Of a DNA stretch of 37,933 nucleotides, positions 1 through 7,479 are shown piece by piece. This DNA is from Ignavibacteria bacterium (GTDB lineage: Bacteria > Bacteroidota > Ignavibacteria > Kapaibacteriales > Kapaibacteriaceae). The stretch is taken from contig JABMNI010000049.1 in NCBI GenBank assembly GCA_013204605.1, positions 1 to 37,933 on the forward strand, written 5' to 3'. The stretch's first letter is position 1. Each line of letters begins with the position of its first letter. The position numbers and the translations under genes are program-made. Below the pieces are notes generated by a model. It was not told the DNA's origin. It saw only the letters and a list, made by a program, of their open reading frames with translations, and did no database searches.

Positions 1-85
1 AGAGGTGCGAGAGTGGTTGAATCGGGCGGTCTCGAAAACCGCTATAAGAGCAATCTTATCGAGGGTTCGAATCCCTCCCTCTCCT
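1..85 (+). tRNA. tRNA-Ser(CGA), 5' end cut by window edge
   Basis: The anticodon stem-loop reads GCGGT-CTCGAAA-ACCGC, which gives anticodon CGA (serine, codon UCG). A long variable arm, typical of class II tRNAs, precedes the T arm GAGGG-TTCGAAT-CCCTC at 61-77. The 3' acceptor strand CCTCTCC at 78-84 pairs with AGAGG at 1-5, so about two bases of the 5' acceptor lie outside the window. No CCA is encoded. Confidence 0.93.
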
Positions 86-92
86 CAGATAA

Positions 93-107
93 GCAAGCGA
101 AGCTTGC
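93..107. other. small perfect hairpin after tRNA-Ser
   Basis: GCAAGC-GAA-GCTTGC forms a 6-bp stem with a 3-base loop, eight bases after the tRNA-Ser 3' end. No T tract follows, so it is not a classical terminator. It could be a processing or boundary structure between the two tRNAs, or chance at the edge of the tandem array. Confidence 0.4.
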
Positions 108-210
108 GATAAGCGATGCGGATCGCAATGCGGGTGGCGATGCGATAAGCCATGCGGGTGGCAATGCGGGTGGCGATGCGGGTGGCAATGCGGGTGGCGA
201 TGCGGTAGGC
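106..210. repeat. 12-bp tandem repeat array between two tRNA genes
   Basis: There are about 8.75 units of 12 bp. The last full units alternate GCGGGTGGCAAT and GCGGGTGGCGAT (from 154, 166, 178 and 190). Earlier units are more diverged, such as GCGATAAGCGAT at 106 and GCGATAAGCCAT at 142. Most units end in AT after a GC-rich core. The array fills nearly all the space between tRNA-Ser and tRNA-Leu. The period is a multiple of three, so reading frames run through it, but no coding signal supports a gene. Confidence 0.85.
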
Positions 211-217
211 AAAAAAA

Positions 218-301
218 GGGCGAGTGCTGAAATTGGCAGACAGGCTGGTCTCAGAAGCCAGTGTTCGCAAGGACGTGTGGGTTCAAGTCCCACCTCGCCC
301 A
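218..301 (+). tRNA. tRNA-Leu(CAG)
   Basis: This is a complete class II tRNA. The acceptor GGGCGAG at 218-224 pairs with CTCGCCC at 294-300, followed by discriminator A at 301. The anticodon arm CTGGT-CTCAGAA-GCCAG gives anticodon CAG (leucine, codon CUG). A long variable arm is present, and the T arm GTGGG-TTCAAGT-CCCAC lies at 277-293. No CCA is encoded. Confidence 0.95.
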
Positions 302-351
302 CGAGGGAATGGAGGGGGCTCCAATTTGTAGAATTGTGTTACCACATAAAA

Positions 352-1293
352 TTAGACAGTACAAAAATCTTGAACAACGTATCTGTCTGCTATTCTTTCG
401 CATTGGCGAAGTATAGTCTGATAAAGCTGATCTTCTATTCCAAATCGTGCCGGTACAATGCAGTCGCACCGTGTTTGGGCAGACATTTTCTCCAGTCGCT
501 TTCGCACCACATCCTTGGGTTTACCTTCATCATAAACCACAATGCCAAAACCTCCTCGATCACGCACGACGGATAATGCTGGAATGTCTGTCGGTCCATC
601 CCCAACATATATGATATTCTGAAATGGGCACCATAGATCTTCCGATGCAACTCTGTCGTTAACGTGAAATTCAGAATCTGGGAGCCAAACGCCTTTTGCT
701 ATCTCAAAAATTGCCCTGGTCTTCATTGTCTCGTCCATGCAAAAAATAGGAACACTCATCCCGAGACCTTCCTTGCCAGGTTGCGCGTTACCTTGAAAAA
801 CACCCCTATACTTACAGCCCCATATCCTACTGGCATCCACTCCGTTAAAGTCTAGAATTTCACTAATTAGTTCTGCAAGCCCAGCCGTAACAATAAAATT
901 GTGGACCGTAAGATTGAGTTTCTTAAACGTGGCAGACTCGCTCAATTTCTCAATCGATCGCAGAAATGTCGCGGCCTTTGCAAAGAGTTGAAAATCGTCA
1001 CGGTGAGCTATTGACTTGAAGTAGCTTTTTGTCAGGACAACTCCTTGAGCTTGGGCAATTCTACCCAATGACCACATCCAAGCAGGGGCATCTGAAGCGA
1101 GCAACCTATCTCAATCCTCACCTGAATTCCCGGCTTTGCCGTTGATTCTGTGAATAGCATCCCAGAAGGCGTGGTCGTCTCTTCCCAAAATGTTCACAAC
1201 AGCTGATGTAGAATCCCCAGAAGCTAGCGTCCCATCGAAGTCCCAAACGATAGCGATGTTTCTGCCAATTTCCTTCCTTCTTGACACTTCCAC
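352..1293 (-). pseudogene. HAD-superfamily phosphatase, interrupted by an in-frame TGA
   Basis: Read through, this is one frame of about 312 residues. HAD motif I is DFDGT at residues 18-22 (D18 nucleophile, D20 acid/base) in a VWDFDGTLASGDST context. A cap-like middle region follows, and the metal-binding motif IV reads YVGDGPTDIPAL in the distal part. TGA at 1113-1111 splits it into a 60-residue head and a roughly 250-residue tail in the same frame, and the tail continues at once with DRLLASDAPAW. One substitution (for example CGA to TGA) would explain it. TGA is a normal stop in other genes here, so a code change is excluded. The GTG start lies three bases after the stop of the 74-residue gene upstream, so the two are probably co-transcribed. 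No sugar or nucleotide substrate can be assigned. Sequencing error, true pseudogene and readthrough remain open. Confidence 0.8.
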
Positions 1294-1296
1294 CAG

Positions 1297-1521
1297 CTAC
1301 ATTTTTGATTTAAAAACATCTTTAACTTTGGGTGCCCCATTCCTGTCGGCTTTTGTTAAAGCAGGGACAACAACATGCTCCCCGGCAATGAATCCATTTC
1401 CACCACCACTAGCCCTTTTCAAAGCGGGAAGGATTACGTGCTCACCTGGTATGTAACCTTCGTGAACCCTTTGCCGGCCCGGCTCTTCTACCACAGTCGC
1501 CTTGCCTTTTTTTGTTGCCAT
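1297..1521 (-). CDS. 74-residue protein with a duplicated GEHVxxPALxxA motif, unknown function
   Basis: The ATG at 1521 was chosen because AAGGAG sits about seven bases upstream. A longer frame reaching 1578 has no such site. The product is small and basic and has no signal peptide or membrane segment. It carries two copies of a 16-residue motif: residues 22-37 (GYIPGEHVILPALKRA) and 43-58 (GFIAGEHVVVPALTKA). They are joined by a glycine-rich SGGGN linker and flanked by lysine-rich ends. At DNA level the copies have diverged, so selection rather than recent duplication keeps the motif. The stop is three bases before the HAD phosphatase start, which suggests an operon. I do not recognise the family. 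A precursor peptide, a metal- or nucleic-acid-binding protein, or a partner of the phosphatase are all guesses. Confidence 0.7.
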   Translation of the reverse strand: MATKKGKATVVEEPGRQRVHEGYIPGEHVILPALKRASGGGNGFIAGEHVVVPALTKADRNGAPKVKDVFKSKM

Positions 1522-1648
1522 TTCAACTCTCCTTTTTTCAATTATTCCGTGAAGCAATTTAAGATTTATTCTGAACAAATTTGAACATCAATGCTATTGT
1601 GTCTGACGTAGGTAGTTTTGTGACACTTAACGCGAAAATATTTTTCCT

Positions 1649-1791
1649 ATGCTCGAACTAAAAACCACCCATCGTCCCATAAAGGACTACTTCATCGAAC
1701 TGGAACAGTTCGCCCGGCATGGTCATGACAACGAGATGACGGTGCGCCAGGGGCGTTAAAAATGAATGCATTCCAACTTCTAAAATTGTGA
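1649..1791 (+). pseudogene. remnant resembling the N-terminus of a restriction-modification methylase/helicase
   Basis: ATG at 1649 opens a 36-codon frame (about residues IKDYFIELEQFARHGHDNE then MTVRQ) ending in TAA at 1757-1759. The pattern IKxYxxEL...NExxVR followed by AFQxLL is what I recall from the start of Eco57I-like and type ISP restriction-modification proteins. The expected AFQLL does appear just downstream, in another frame, at about 1768-1782, and that frame stops at TGA 1789. No methylase or helicase motifs follow before the Nudix gene. This looks like a decayed and truncated gene. The similarity is from memory over a short segment, so a chance match cannot be excluded. Confidence 0.35.
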
Positions 1792-1946
1792 TATCAGATT
1801 TGTTCGTAAGGTGACTCAACAATATCTCATAGTCGCCTGTACAACGTATCAAAAAAATGAAGTAACGGAATGACCTTCATTCAAAAAAAAGGCGATGTAT
1901 TTTTGTGGCCCAAACAGTTCTTAATCTAACCATCAAGTAAAAGCAA
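1792..1946. other. intergenic, no supported gene
   Basis: AT-rich sequence between the restriction-modification-like remnant and the 3' end of the Nudix gene. A short open frame exists on the minus strand across 1658-1852, but it has no ribosome site and no recognisable motif. A TTCATTC...AAAAAAAGGCGATG stretch near 1870-1895 has no stem good enough to call a terminator. Confidence 0.4.
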
Positions 1947-2393
1947 TTACAAGTGATCTTGGAAGTGTTTTAAAGAAATGTCGTGCCCTGCATTCAGCAA
2001 CTCTAGAGCGGTTGTTATGGGCATCCAACTATATGACAATCGAATTCCCTTATCGAGGGTTCCTGAATCAACGATGTGCGAAAAGTTTTGGAGGGTAGGG
2101 TCGGAATGCGGACTCGGTGAGCCGAGGTTCAAGATAAAGGAGGTACGATAATGCACAGCGTCATCCCACGACGGATAGTATCCGTACTCGTGAACAAACG
2201 CATCCTGTAGTGAATACGTATGACCGCTTTCTTCTTCCAGCTCTCTTACGGCCGCATCGATAGGTGATTCATTTGGCTCTACACTGCCGCCTGGTACTTG
2301 GAGGCCAGCCGCGGGATGATCAATATGGTAGCTGACCAATACAAGGTCGCCACGAATCAGATAAACTAAAAACTTGTGCTTGATCTTCATCAT
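1947..2393 (-). CDS. Nudix hydrolase
   Basis: The 148-residue protein carries a full Nudix box at residues 36-58 (GGSVEPNES...RELEEESGH), matching Gx5Ex7REUxEExGU except that the last position is His rather than a bulky hydrophobic. The residues before the box (AAGLQVPGG) fit the usual beta-strand leading to the catalytic helix. Nudix enzymes cleave a nucleoside diphosphate linked to another group, using Mg2+ held by the REUxEE glutamates. The C-terminal half (WDDAVHYRTSFILNL) resembles Nudix proteins acting on nucleotide or sugar-nucleotide substrates, but the substrate cannot be told. It is cytoplasmic, with no signal peptide. Two ATGs stand together at 2393 and 2390 and either could start it. 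It is transcribed away from the OmpA-like gene. Confidence 0.9.
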   Translation of the reverse strand: MMKIKHKFLVYLIRGDLVLVSYHIDHPAAGLQVPGGSVEPNESPIDAAVRELEEESGHTYSLQDAFVHEYGYYPSWDDAVHYRTSFILNLGSPSPHSDPTLQNFSHIVDSGTLDKGIRLSYSWMPITTALELLNAGHDISLKHFQDHL

Positions 2394-2656
2394 AAATCAT
2401 AATGAATTTGATTTGTGATAAATATGCAAAAGCCCATTAGCCCCTTACAGATTTTTGAGTTCAATCTGTATGGATGTAAGATTCCAATTGAGCTAATCTG
2501 CGGAATCTGCGGTTAATGTGTGATATGTGTAACTAATACCAAACGTTGTGTAGCGTTTCAGATAAGTACTTCTGGCATTTTTGTAGACAAGGGGATTCCT
2601 CGATCAGTAAAGCATTCTTATGCTGAGGAAAACTTGCCAATGCCTTTTTATAGGGA
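2394..2656. other. intergenic region with a direct repeat and a nested hairpin
   Basis: This spacer lies between divergent genes and should hold both promoters. It contains a tandem 9-bp repeat AATCTGCGG at 2495-2503 and 2504-2512. It also has a two-part hairpin in the leader of the OmpA-like gene: TTCCTC (2596-2601) with GAGGAA (2625-2630) enclosing AGCAT (2611-2615) with ATGCT (2620-2624) and a TCTT loop. One copy of the dispersed ARGGGGCT octamer lies at 2439-2446 on the minus strand. No open frame here looks coding. Confidence 0.5.
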
Positions 2657-4775
2657 GTGATTATTAAAACGTTACGTGTCTTTTTATTGATACTGTTTAT
2701 TGGACTTTCGAGTCAGTATTCAGTACAGGTTCAAAGTGAGGGCGGACGCCTGGCCCTTGGTTTCCACGGGGGAATGAATAAATATTGGGGTACGTTCACC
2801 GACAATCAGTTATGGTTTTCAGGGGATGTATTTGCCCGCTATAACATTCTGAATTTCTTGTCGATACATGGGGGCAGTTGGTATTGGTCAGTTGCGCTAT
2901 AAGAACTCGCCGGAAATGATTGCGAGATATCCGACATATTATACTCCGGCAAATTTTCCGGGTGGAATTCCAACGGCAAGTTTAGTTCGGACAACAACGT
3001 ACGATGCCTTCGTGTCCTGGAACATATTTCCGAACGAGGCAATGGTGCCATACATTTTTGGTGGCGTTGGCTATGTGAACTTTAATCCTGTTGAAAATGT
3101 TGATAATAAGGCACTGCCAAACAATGCCAACAACGTCTACAAAAAGGATGTCATTACATTTCCTTTCGGTGCGGGTTTTGAATTGTATGCAACAGACAAC
3201 CTAGTTTTCAACGGAAAAGTAACGATGCGCGTTGGAGTATCGGAGTGGCTTGATGATTTAGATTTAACGCAGGCTACTTCGGCAAAAGATGATTTTGCGA
3301 CGTTTTCTGTCGGTTTCTCATACTACGTTTTTGGCGACGCCGATCTTGACAAAGATGGTCTTAGTAACTCACGAGAAAAAGTGTTAGGTACTGATCCGCT
3401 GAACCCAGATACAGATGGAGACGGATTGCAGGACGGACCGGAAGTGCATAAATACCACTCCAATCCGTTGTTAGTTGATACTGATGCCGACGGATTGCCG
3501 GATGGTGCTGAAGTAAATACATATAATACCGATCCAACTCGCGAAGATTCAGATAGTGATGGGTTGAAAGACGGAGAAGAAGTTGCCAGAAAAACCGACC
3601 CGGCAAAAGCAGATACAGATGGAGATGGTTTGCTTGATGGCGATGAAGTGCTTCGTTACAAAACTGACCCATTGAATACTGACACTGATAGAGACGGTCT
3701 AAGTGATGGCGATGAAGTGCAAACGTATAGCACGGATCCTATTAAAATAGACACCGATGCTGATGGTTTGAATGACGGCGATGAAGTAAACAGGTACAAA
3801 ACAAGTCCAACAAAGGCCGACACTGATGGTGATGGTTTAGCTGATGGTGTTGAGATTAACCAACACAAAACCGATCCTAACAAGGTTGACACCGATGATT
3901 ACGGACTTGGTGATGGCGATGAAGTGACCAAGTTTCTTACAAATCCGTCTAAGCCAGATACCGATGGCGACGGATTGAAAGATGGCGAAGAGGTGAAAAC
4001 TTACAACACTAATCCAAGTAAAGCAGACAGCGATGCTGATGCACTTAATGATGGTGACGAAGTAAACAAGTATAAAACCGATCCTGCAAAATTGGATACG
4101 GATGCTGTTGGATTGAATGATGGTGAAGAAGTGAATTTACATAAGACTAATCCGCTACGAGCTGATTCCGACGGAGATGGATTGTCTGATGGAGATGAGA
4201 TTCATGGTAAGCACCCACTGGCACCAGGTCAGAGAACCAATCCGTTGAATAAAGACACCGACAACGATGCGGTAGTTGACATAGAAGACTTCTGTCCAAA
4301 TATTGCTGGAAGTAAAACCGGATCTACAACCGTCAGTGCCAAAGGAGAACGTATGGGATGTCCAGAGGGTCCTAAAATTGGTACCAAGGTTGACTTCCCC
4401 GACATTCTATATGTCGTGAATACCGATGAATTCAATTACAATGAACCACTTACTGCACCAAGTTTGGCTAAGCTGCTCGCGTACGTTAATCAATGTGACA
4501 ATCTTGTAGTTACGATTGAAGGGCATGCTTCTTCTGAAGGTCCCGCAAAACGGAACCAGGAACTTAGTGAGATGCGTGCTAAAAAAGTAAACCAATGGCT
4601 AGTTCAGCAGGGTATGAAGCCAAGCAAGGTTCAAGGCGCGATTGGTTATGGAACAAGTAATCCAAAAGTGAAAGAACCAACCGGCAAGAATGTAACTGCG
4701 GAGGAGCTTGAAGCTGCCCGTAAACAGAACAGAAGAATTACTGTAGAGGTTGTCAAGAACTGCGACAGTAAGTAA
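2657..4775 (+). pseudogene. OmpA-family outer-membrane protein with TSP3 repeats, frameshifted
   Basis: Two frames form one gene. The first (2657-2902) holds a basic start, a hydrophobic signal segment and the first beta-strands. The second runs to 4775. They join at the GGGGG run 2870-2874: with one G fewer the protein reads LSIHGAVGIGQLRYKN without a break. Order of parts: signal peptide, a beta-barrel-like region of about 220 residues, 13-14 thrombospondin type 3 repeats of about 23 residues (DTDGDGLxDGDEV..YKTDP, bases about 3340-4300), a CPNI...MGCPEG linker with two cysteines, and a C-terminal OmpA domain (EGHASSEG...NQELSEMRAKKV...GYG...NRRITV). TSP3 repeats bind Ca2+, and the OmpA domain binds peptidoglycan. 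The usual GHTD is GHAS here. The start is uncertain: GTG at 2657 lies almost on AGGGA. Confidence 0.85.
3340..4300 (+). repeat. 69-bp coding repeats (TSP3 array), 13-14 units
   Basis: These are in-frame repeats of about 69 bp encoding D-T/S-D-x-D-G-L-x-D-G-x-E-V plus about ten linker residues ending near DP. One unit is a residue short (KDGEEVARKTDP, near 3565-3600). Three units have lost Ca2+ ligands: DTDDYGL (about 3890), DSDADAL (about 4027) and DTDAVGL (about 4097). The last units are longer and irregular. Copies differ at DNA level, so the array is old rather than freshly amplified. Confidence 0.88.
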
Positions 4776-4793
4776 CGCGTAGCACCTATATAA

Positions 4794-4828
4794 GCGGGCT
4801 GCTAAGAAATTGGTGGTCCGTTTTTTTT
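4794..4828 (+). terminator. rho-independent terminator after the OmpA-like gene
   Basis: GCGGGCTGCTAA (4794-4805) pairs over twelve positions with TTGGTGGTCCGT (4810-4821), allowing several G-U pairs. It closes on a GAAA tetraloop and runs into eight T residues at 4821-4828. It lies 19 bases after the stop codon of the OmpA-like gene. Confidence 0.75.
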
Positions 4829-4940
4829 GTTTGTACAACAACGTGGTAGAAAAATTCTGATGGATTCAACGTTGTAGTTTTGCAAGGTCGCGAATCAATA
4901 ATCCGAACATTCAATTGTAAATGAGTCTGAGAAATAACAC

Positions 4941-5990
4941 ATGAAGCACGTAACAAAGCGACATATCCTTCTGCTCGCAATCGTAGTAGCGGTTTGGCAA
5001 GTGTCAAAAGTGCAGGCGCAAGTTGCTGCCGTGCCGCCGCAAGGAACTACCGTAACACCGCCTAAGGTTGATAAAAGATCGCTGCGTGAGAAGGCCGAAG
5101 AGATGATTGCTAAAAAAGGGAACGACTCTACTGTGGCCGAGTTACTTGAGCAATGGATGCTGGCGGTTCCGGCAGATCCCGAATCGGCATATACGCTAGC
5201 GCAGGTGTATGGTAGGTTGGGCCGCAAACTCGATTCAGCTGCGGCAATGGACGTTGCGTGGCAAAACGGCTACACTGCCGACCCAAGAATACAAACGTTT
5301 TTTGCCACTCAAAAACGCTACGGACGATACAAGGTTTTGATGCCGGCAAGGATGAAGCCCAAGTTGACCTACCCCATGGTACTGCTACTGCAGGGCAATG
5401 GGAACAGTTCAGATATGATGATTCAGCTTGCACGCAGCATGCAGTTAGACAGCGTGATTTTTGTGTGCCCCGAAGCCCCCTACCTTAAATTGAAAGAGAG
5501 CTTTTCATCCATGAGGGAGCGGTTTACGGCGTCGGGCGACGGCTACGGTGTTGCTGACAAACTTTTGCCGCAGGTGGTGGATTATTCTGCGGAGTGGTAT
5601 TATAATGCGTTGACGGACGCCCGTGAAAAGCTGCCGGTATCGAATGTTAAAACCACTGTAGTTGGATTTAGTCAAGGCGGTTTCTACTCGCTTGCACTTG
5701 CTACTCGTTACACGGAGGTTGTGGGGAGTGTTGTTACGATTTGCGCCAGCATGTACGAGTATGGAAAGGTGATACAAAATTTGAAGGTGTTGCACACGTA
5801 CGGAGTTCCCGTACTGGTTACACATGCCCTAAACGACCCTGTAGTTCCGTTTCAGACCTCGAAGTTGATTGTAGGGGGCTTGGTGGAAGCCGGGGTAGAC
5901 CACAAATTTTTCGCGTTCGAGGGTGGACATTGGCCTACTGCCGAAGCTATGGCAGTAATGAAGCAGTGGATTTTGAATTATGCGAGGTAA
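4941..5990 (+). CDS. secreted alpha/beta-hydrolase (esterase/phospholipase-like)
   Basis: 349 residues. An N-terminal signal peptide (basic MKHVTKR, a hydrophobic stretch, cleavage likely near VQAQ at about residue 27) sends it to the periplasm or outside. Residues 45-130 look helical and TPR-like (PADPESAYTLAQVYGRLGRKLDSA). The hydrolase domain follows: the nucleophile elbow GFSQGG puts Ser244 as nucleophile, with Asp299 in NDPVVP and His330 in GGHWP completing the triad. LLLQGNGNSS near residues 148-157 fits the oxyanion strand. The layout matches the phospholipase/carboxylesterase group (PF02230-like) and predicted dienelactone-type esterases. The natural ester is unknown. The gene stands alone between the OmpA terminator and nuoD. 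Confidence 0.82.
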   Translation: MKHVTKRHILLLAIVVAVWQVSKVQAQVAAVPPQGTTVTPPKVDKRSLREKAEEMIAKKGNDSTVAELLEQWMLAVPADPESAYTLAQVYGRLGRKLDSAAAMDVAWQNGYTADPRIQTFFATQKRYGRYKVLMPARMKPKLTYPMVLLLQGNGNSSDMMIQLARSMQLDSVIFVCPEAPYLKLKESFSSMRERFTASGDGYGVADKLLPQVVDYSAEWYYNALTDAREKLPVSNVKTTVVGFSQGGFYSLALATRYTEVVGSVVTICASMYEYGKVIQNLKVLHTYGVPVLVTHALNDPVVPFQTSKLIVGGLVEAGVDHKFFAFEGGHWPTAEAMAVMKQWILNYAR

Positions 5991-6077
5991 CTAAATGCGC
6001 GTTACCTAAGGGCTTCTTGGATACGTAGTGCCAACGATTTCCGATATTTGTAGTAGAACAAAAAAACAGGAATAAGG

Positions 6078-7367
6078 ATGTCGATACAAATTTCTAATAG
6101 TGCAACTCTAGACCGCGTGGAAAAACTGCGTCAGACGAAGATTCTCCGCGAGGTTATGGATAAGGATACTGTTGCAATGTTCGAGGATCCGTTGGAGAAC
6201 GATATGATTCTCAACATGGGTCCGCAGCACCCCGCCACCCACGGCGTTTTACGAGTTTTACTCAGACTTGATGGCGAAACCGTTGTAAAGTGTGTGCCGG
6301 AGTTGGGGTACTTGCACCGTGGATATGAAAAAATTGCTGAAAATTCTACGTATCACGAGTTTATTCCGCACACTGATAGACTAGACTATTTAGCCCCCTT
6401 ATCGAATAATGTTGGTATTGCAATGGCCATTGAAAAAGCTGCTGCAGTAACGGTGCCGGAGCGAGCCGTGTACGTTAGAATGTTAGTGTCGGAACTGGCG
6501 CGCATTTCATCGCATTTACTTGCCATGGGTGCTACCGCGATGGATGTTGGAGCTATGACATTGTTCCTGTGGACGTTTACAGAACGCGAAAAACAGTATG
6601 ACTTGTTTGAGCGCATTTGTGGAGCAAGATTTACCACTAGCTACACTAGAATTGGTGGCGTTGCAAATGATATTGCGCCCGATGTATTGCGCGACATTCG
6701 TATATGGTTGAATCAGATGCCAGACAGAATGGTAGAGTTTCAAAAGCTCGTTAACCGCAACAGAATATTTGTAGATAGAATGGCCGGGGTTGGATACATG
6801 CCTCCGGAGAAAGCCATTGCGCTGGGTTTAACGGGTCCTACGTTAAGGGGCTCAGGGGTTAACCGTGACTTGCGTAAGGATCAGCCTTACATGTATTATG
6901 ATAAGATGGACTTCGACGTGATTGTTGGTAATGATTGCGATTGCTATTCGCGGTATCAATGCCGAGCATCGGAAGTATGGGAATCAATGAAAATTTGTCA
7001 CCAGGTTTTAGATAAGCTTGATTCGATGCCGAGGAGCGCAATCCTCGCCGATGATCCACAAAACGTTGTGGCGAGTAAGGCCAACGTGTACACCAAGATG
7101 GAAGAACTGATAAACGATTTCATGATTATCAACTTTGGGGTTATGCCACCAAAGGGCGAGACGTATTCCAAGATTGAGTCGCCAAAGGGTGAACTAGGAT
7201 TCTTTATCGTGAGCGATGGTACCGGTCACCCGTGGAAATTGAAAATCAGATCGCCTTCATCGAGCAATTTGCAAGCCCTGAAGTTTATGGCCGAAGGTTC
7301 GATGGTTAGTGACGTTGTTGCAATTATTGGATCGATCGATCCGGTGATGGGCGAAGCAGATAAGTGA
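6078..7367 (+). CDS. nuoD: NADH-quinone oxidoreductase subunit D
   Basis: 429 residues, complete. NuoD is the 49-kDa-type subunit of the complex I peripheral arm. With NuoB it forms the quinone pocket near cluster N2. Diagnostic segments are MGPQHPATHG (about residues 51-60), ELGYLHRGYEK, RLDYLAPLSNN, the long ELARISSHLL helix, RGSGVNRDLRKDQPY and the C-terminal IGSIDPVMGEADK. The first 40 or so residues are an ordinary extension. The start is supported by AGGAATAAGG just upstream. No other nuo gene lies in the window, so complex I genes are dispersed or this copy is separated from its operon. Confidence 0.97.
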   Translation: MSIQISNSATLDRVEKLRQTKILREVMDKDTVAMFEDPLENDMILNMGPQHPATHGVLRVLLRLDGETVVKCVPELGYLHRGYEKIAENSTYHEFIPHTDRLDYLAPLSNNVGIAMAIEKAAAVTVPERAVYVRMLVSELARISSHLLAMGATAMDVGAMTLFLWTFTEREKQYDLFERICGARFTTSYTRIGGVANDIAPDVLRDIRIWLNQMPDRMVEFQKLVNRNRIFVDRMAGVGYMPPEKAIALGLTGPTLRGSGVNRDLRKDQPYMYYDKMDFDVIVGNDCDCYSRYQCRASEVWESMKICHQVLDKLDSMPRSAILADDPQNVVASKANVYTKMEELINDFMIINFGVMPPKGETYSKIESPKGELGFFIVSDGTGHPWKLKIRSPSSSNLQALKFMAEGSMVSDVVAIIGSIDPVMGEADK

Positions 7368-7395
7368 TAGTAAATCGAAAATAGTTTTATACTTG

Positions 7396-7435
7396 AGCTC
7401 CTCGTTGATAGATTCATTCGGGGAGCTGTTGTTTT
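7396..7435 (+). terminator. probable rho-independent terminator after nuoD
   Basis: AGCTCCTCG (7396-7404) pairs with CGGGGAGCT (7419-7427) over nine positions with one G-U pair, around a 14-base loop. The weak T-rich run GTTGTTTT follows. It sits between nuoD and trmH, on the strand of both. Confidence 0.55.
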
Positions 7436-7479
7436 GAGACTACTTTTGTGCTAACTGACAAGCAGTATTACTGAGGAAT

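Noticed and set aside
85..270. Minus-strand frame encoding a (RIAT)n-like peptide
   Set aside because: It is only the translation of the 12-bp array and overlaps tRNA-Leu.
308..323. Hairpin around AGGGGGCT after tRNA-Leu as a terminator
   Set aside because: Only a 5-bp stem forms and no T run follows. It is better explained as one copy of the dispersed octamer.
13..576. Plus-strand open frame of 187 codons across both tRNA genes and the tandem array
   Set aside because: It runs through two structural RNA genes and a 12-bp repeat and has no homology-like features, so it is an artefact of the repeat period.
1111..1113. TGA in the HAD gene as a selenocysteine codon
   Set aside because: No suitable hairpin directly follows the TGA. 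The nearest stem is weak and too far away, and the position is not a redox or metal site in HAD enzymes.
3340..4300. Regular repeats considered as a CRISPR array
   Set aside because: The 69-bp period is in-frame and encodes TSP3 calcium-binding repeats, and there are no conserved repeats with unique spacers.
352..4775. The accessory stretch as a new defence system
   Set aside because: Only one dubious restriction-like remnant is present, and the HAD, Nudix and OmpA genes do not form a recognisable system.
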